From an uncultured Clostridia bacterium (GTDB lineage Bacteria > Bacillota > Clostridia > Christensenellales > UBA1242), in NCBI GenBank assembly GCA_944372595.1, contig CALVZT010000047.1:1-6181 (forward strand): 6,181 nt of DNA, read 5' to 3'. The stretch's first letter is position 1. Every line of letters begins with the position of its first letter. The notes under the pieces are model-generated. The model had not been told where the DNA came from. It did no database searches and saw only the letters and a list, made by a program, of their open reading frames with translations. The translations under genes were made by a program, and so were the position numbers. Below are positions 5,228 through 6,181 of the stretch, piece by piece.

Positions 5228-6181
5228 TTAATATTTAATAGGGTATTTATAGCAAATTTCTGCTACTAATTTTTTTGTTTTTTCAACAGCTTTTTCTTTT
5301 TGTTCAATTATATCACATATTGCAGAGGCAACTAATTTACAATCTTCAACATTTAGTCCCCTTGTTGTTATTGCAGGAGTTCCAATTCTAAGGCCACTAG
5401 TAATCATAGGAGAGCGCTTTTCATTATGAACAGTATTTTTGTTTGTTGATATATTGGCTTGGTCTAATAATGTTTCGAGTTCCTTACCGCTTATGTCTTT
5501 ATCGGACAAATCTAATAATAAAAGATGATTGTCTGTTCCTCCACTAACAAGTTTTATATTTCTTGACAAAAATACTTCTTCCATTGCTTTCGCGTTTTTA
5601 AGTACATTTGATATATATCTTTTAAAACTAGGCTCTAATGCTTCTTTAAAAGCAACAGCTTTAGCAGCGATTGTGTGCATAAGCGGACCGCCTTGTGTAC
5701 CTGGGAATATTGCCTTATCAATGGCAGTTGCAAGATTTTGTTTACACATTATGATTCCGCCACGTGGACCACGAAGGGTTTTATGTGTTGTAGAAGTTAC
5801 AACATCGGCATAAGGGATTGGAGAAGGGTGTTTATTTGCTACAACAAGTCCAGCGATATGTGCTATGTCCACCATTAGATAAGCACCTACGCTATCTGCA
5901 ATTTTTCTAAATTTTTTAAAGTCAATTTTTCTAGGATAAGCACTTGCTCCTGCTACTATTAATTTTGGCTTATGTTCTTTTGCTAATTTTTGTACTTGGT
6001 TATAATCAATGTATCCATCGTCATTTATATTATAACTAACGACATTGAACCATTTTCCAGAGTAATTTACCTTGCTACCATGTGTTAAATGTCCACCATC
6101 GGACAAATTCATTCCAAGTATGGTATCTCCTGGATTAAGTAGTGCAAAATATACTGCAAGATTAGCATTCGCTCCACTATG
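5228..6181 (-). CDS. glyA: Serine hydroxymethyltransferase, N-terminus beyond the window
   Basis: Interconverts serine and glycine using tetrahydrofolate and PLP, supplying one-carbon units in the cytosol. The window holds 317 codons reading in from the right edge, starting at His-Ser-Gly-Ala-Asn (6181 downward). Numbered from that edge, VDIAH is at 104-108, THKT at 132-135 with PLP lysine Lys134, FPGTQGGP at 159-166, SGGTDNH at 213-219, and SGLRIGTPA from 262 with substrate-carboxylate Arg265. Offsetting by 95 puts Asp105, His108 and Lys134 on E. coli Asp200, His203 and Lys229, so about 95 N-terminal residues are missing; the full protein would be about 412 residues, normal for the family. 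The internal ATG at 6112 is not the start, because the reading frame and homology continue upstream of it. One local variant is His252 in NKNTVHN, where Pro is usual. The gene converges on the transporter gene. Confidence 0.96.
   Translation of the reverse strand, partial: HSGANANLAVYFALLNPGDTILGMNLSDGGHLTHGSKVNYSGKWFNVVSYNINDDGYIDYNQVQKLAKEHKPKLIVAGASAYPRKIDFKKFRKIADSVGAYLMVDIAHIAGLVVANKHPSPIPYADVVTSTTHKTLRGPRGGIIMCKQNLATAIDKAIFPGTQGGPLMHTIAAKAVAFKEALEPSFKRYISNVLKNAKAMEEVFLSRNIKLVSGGTDNHLLLLDLSDKDISGKELETLLDQANISTNKNTVHNEKRSPMITSGLRIGTPAITTRGLNVEDCKLVASAICDIIEQKEKAVEKTKKLVAEICYKYPIKY

Noticed and set aside
5221..5242. ATACC...GGTAT inverted repeat over the glyA stop codon
   Set aside because: Five pairs around a loop of more than 10 A/T bases; too weak, and a convincing bidirectional terminator lies just beyond.
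5356..5358. His in place of Pro in the NKNTVPN segment of GlyA (codon at about 5428-5426), considered as a sign of altered function
   Set aside because: All catalytic and PLP-binding residues visible are intact; a single loop substitution is ordinary variation.
5529..5878. Two overlapping + strand open frames (94 and 67 codons) opposite glyA
   Set aside because: They are antisense to the most conserved part of glyA, including the PLP-lysine region, and have no independent promoter or ribosome site.
6110..6112. ATG on the - strand as a possible glyA start
   Set aside because: The frame stays open to the window edge, and the upstream codons read [19 protein letters not shown], conserved SHMT sequence, so this Met is internal.

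Overview
This AT-rich window (roughly 30% G+C by eye) looks like a chromosomal segment of a low-GC Gram-positive bacterium, probably an uncultured Firmicutes or Clostridia-like lineage. The signs are strong AGGAGG-type ribosome binding sites on most genes, Bacillus-style extended -10 promoters, U-tract terminators, use of TGA as a stop (so not the Mycoplasma code), and YwaF-type membrane proteins. The taxon is an inference. No mobile element, CRISPR array, tRNA or rRNA was found, and no gene-free stretch exceeds about 90 bases.

Layout: (1) Positions 1-3340 hold a tight four-gene + strand operon with gaps of 3, 1 and 3 nt. It encodes a PHP-domain phosphoesterase, an unrecognised protein with a zinc-protease HEAGH motif, and two tandem polytopic membrane proteins. 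The second membrane protein carries the His-x-Cys signature of the YwaF/TIGR02206 (TMEM164-like) family. The first seems to be a divergent paralogue in which these residues are Asp and Ser. (2) Positions 3341-3721 hold a self-contained unit: promoter, an 83-residue very acidic helical protein, and a hairpin terminator. (3) Positions 3725-5201 hold a 12-helix MFS-like transporter with a Lys-rich tail. It has no Shine-Dalgarno and is preceded by an 18-bp perfect palindrome. (4) Positions 5228-6181 hold the 3' three quarters of glyA (serine hydroxymethyltransferase) on the - strand, running off the window. It converges on the transporter gene, and the two share a bidirectional terminator.

GlyA is ordinary housekeeping. 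The four-gene operon is the part worth attention: a predicted metal-dependent phosphoesterase, a predicted cytosolic metalloprotease, and a paired active-site-intact/active-site-lost membrane protein, translated from coupled start sites. A role in envelope or lipid turnover is a guess from the TMEM164 similarity and is not shown by the sequence.
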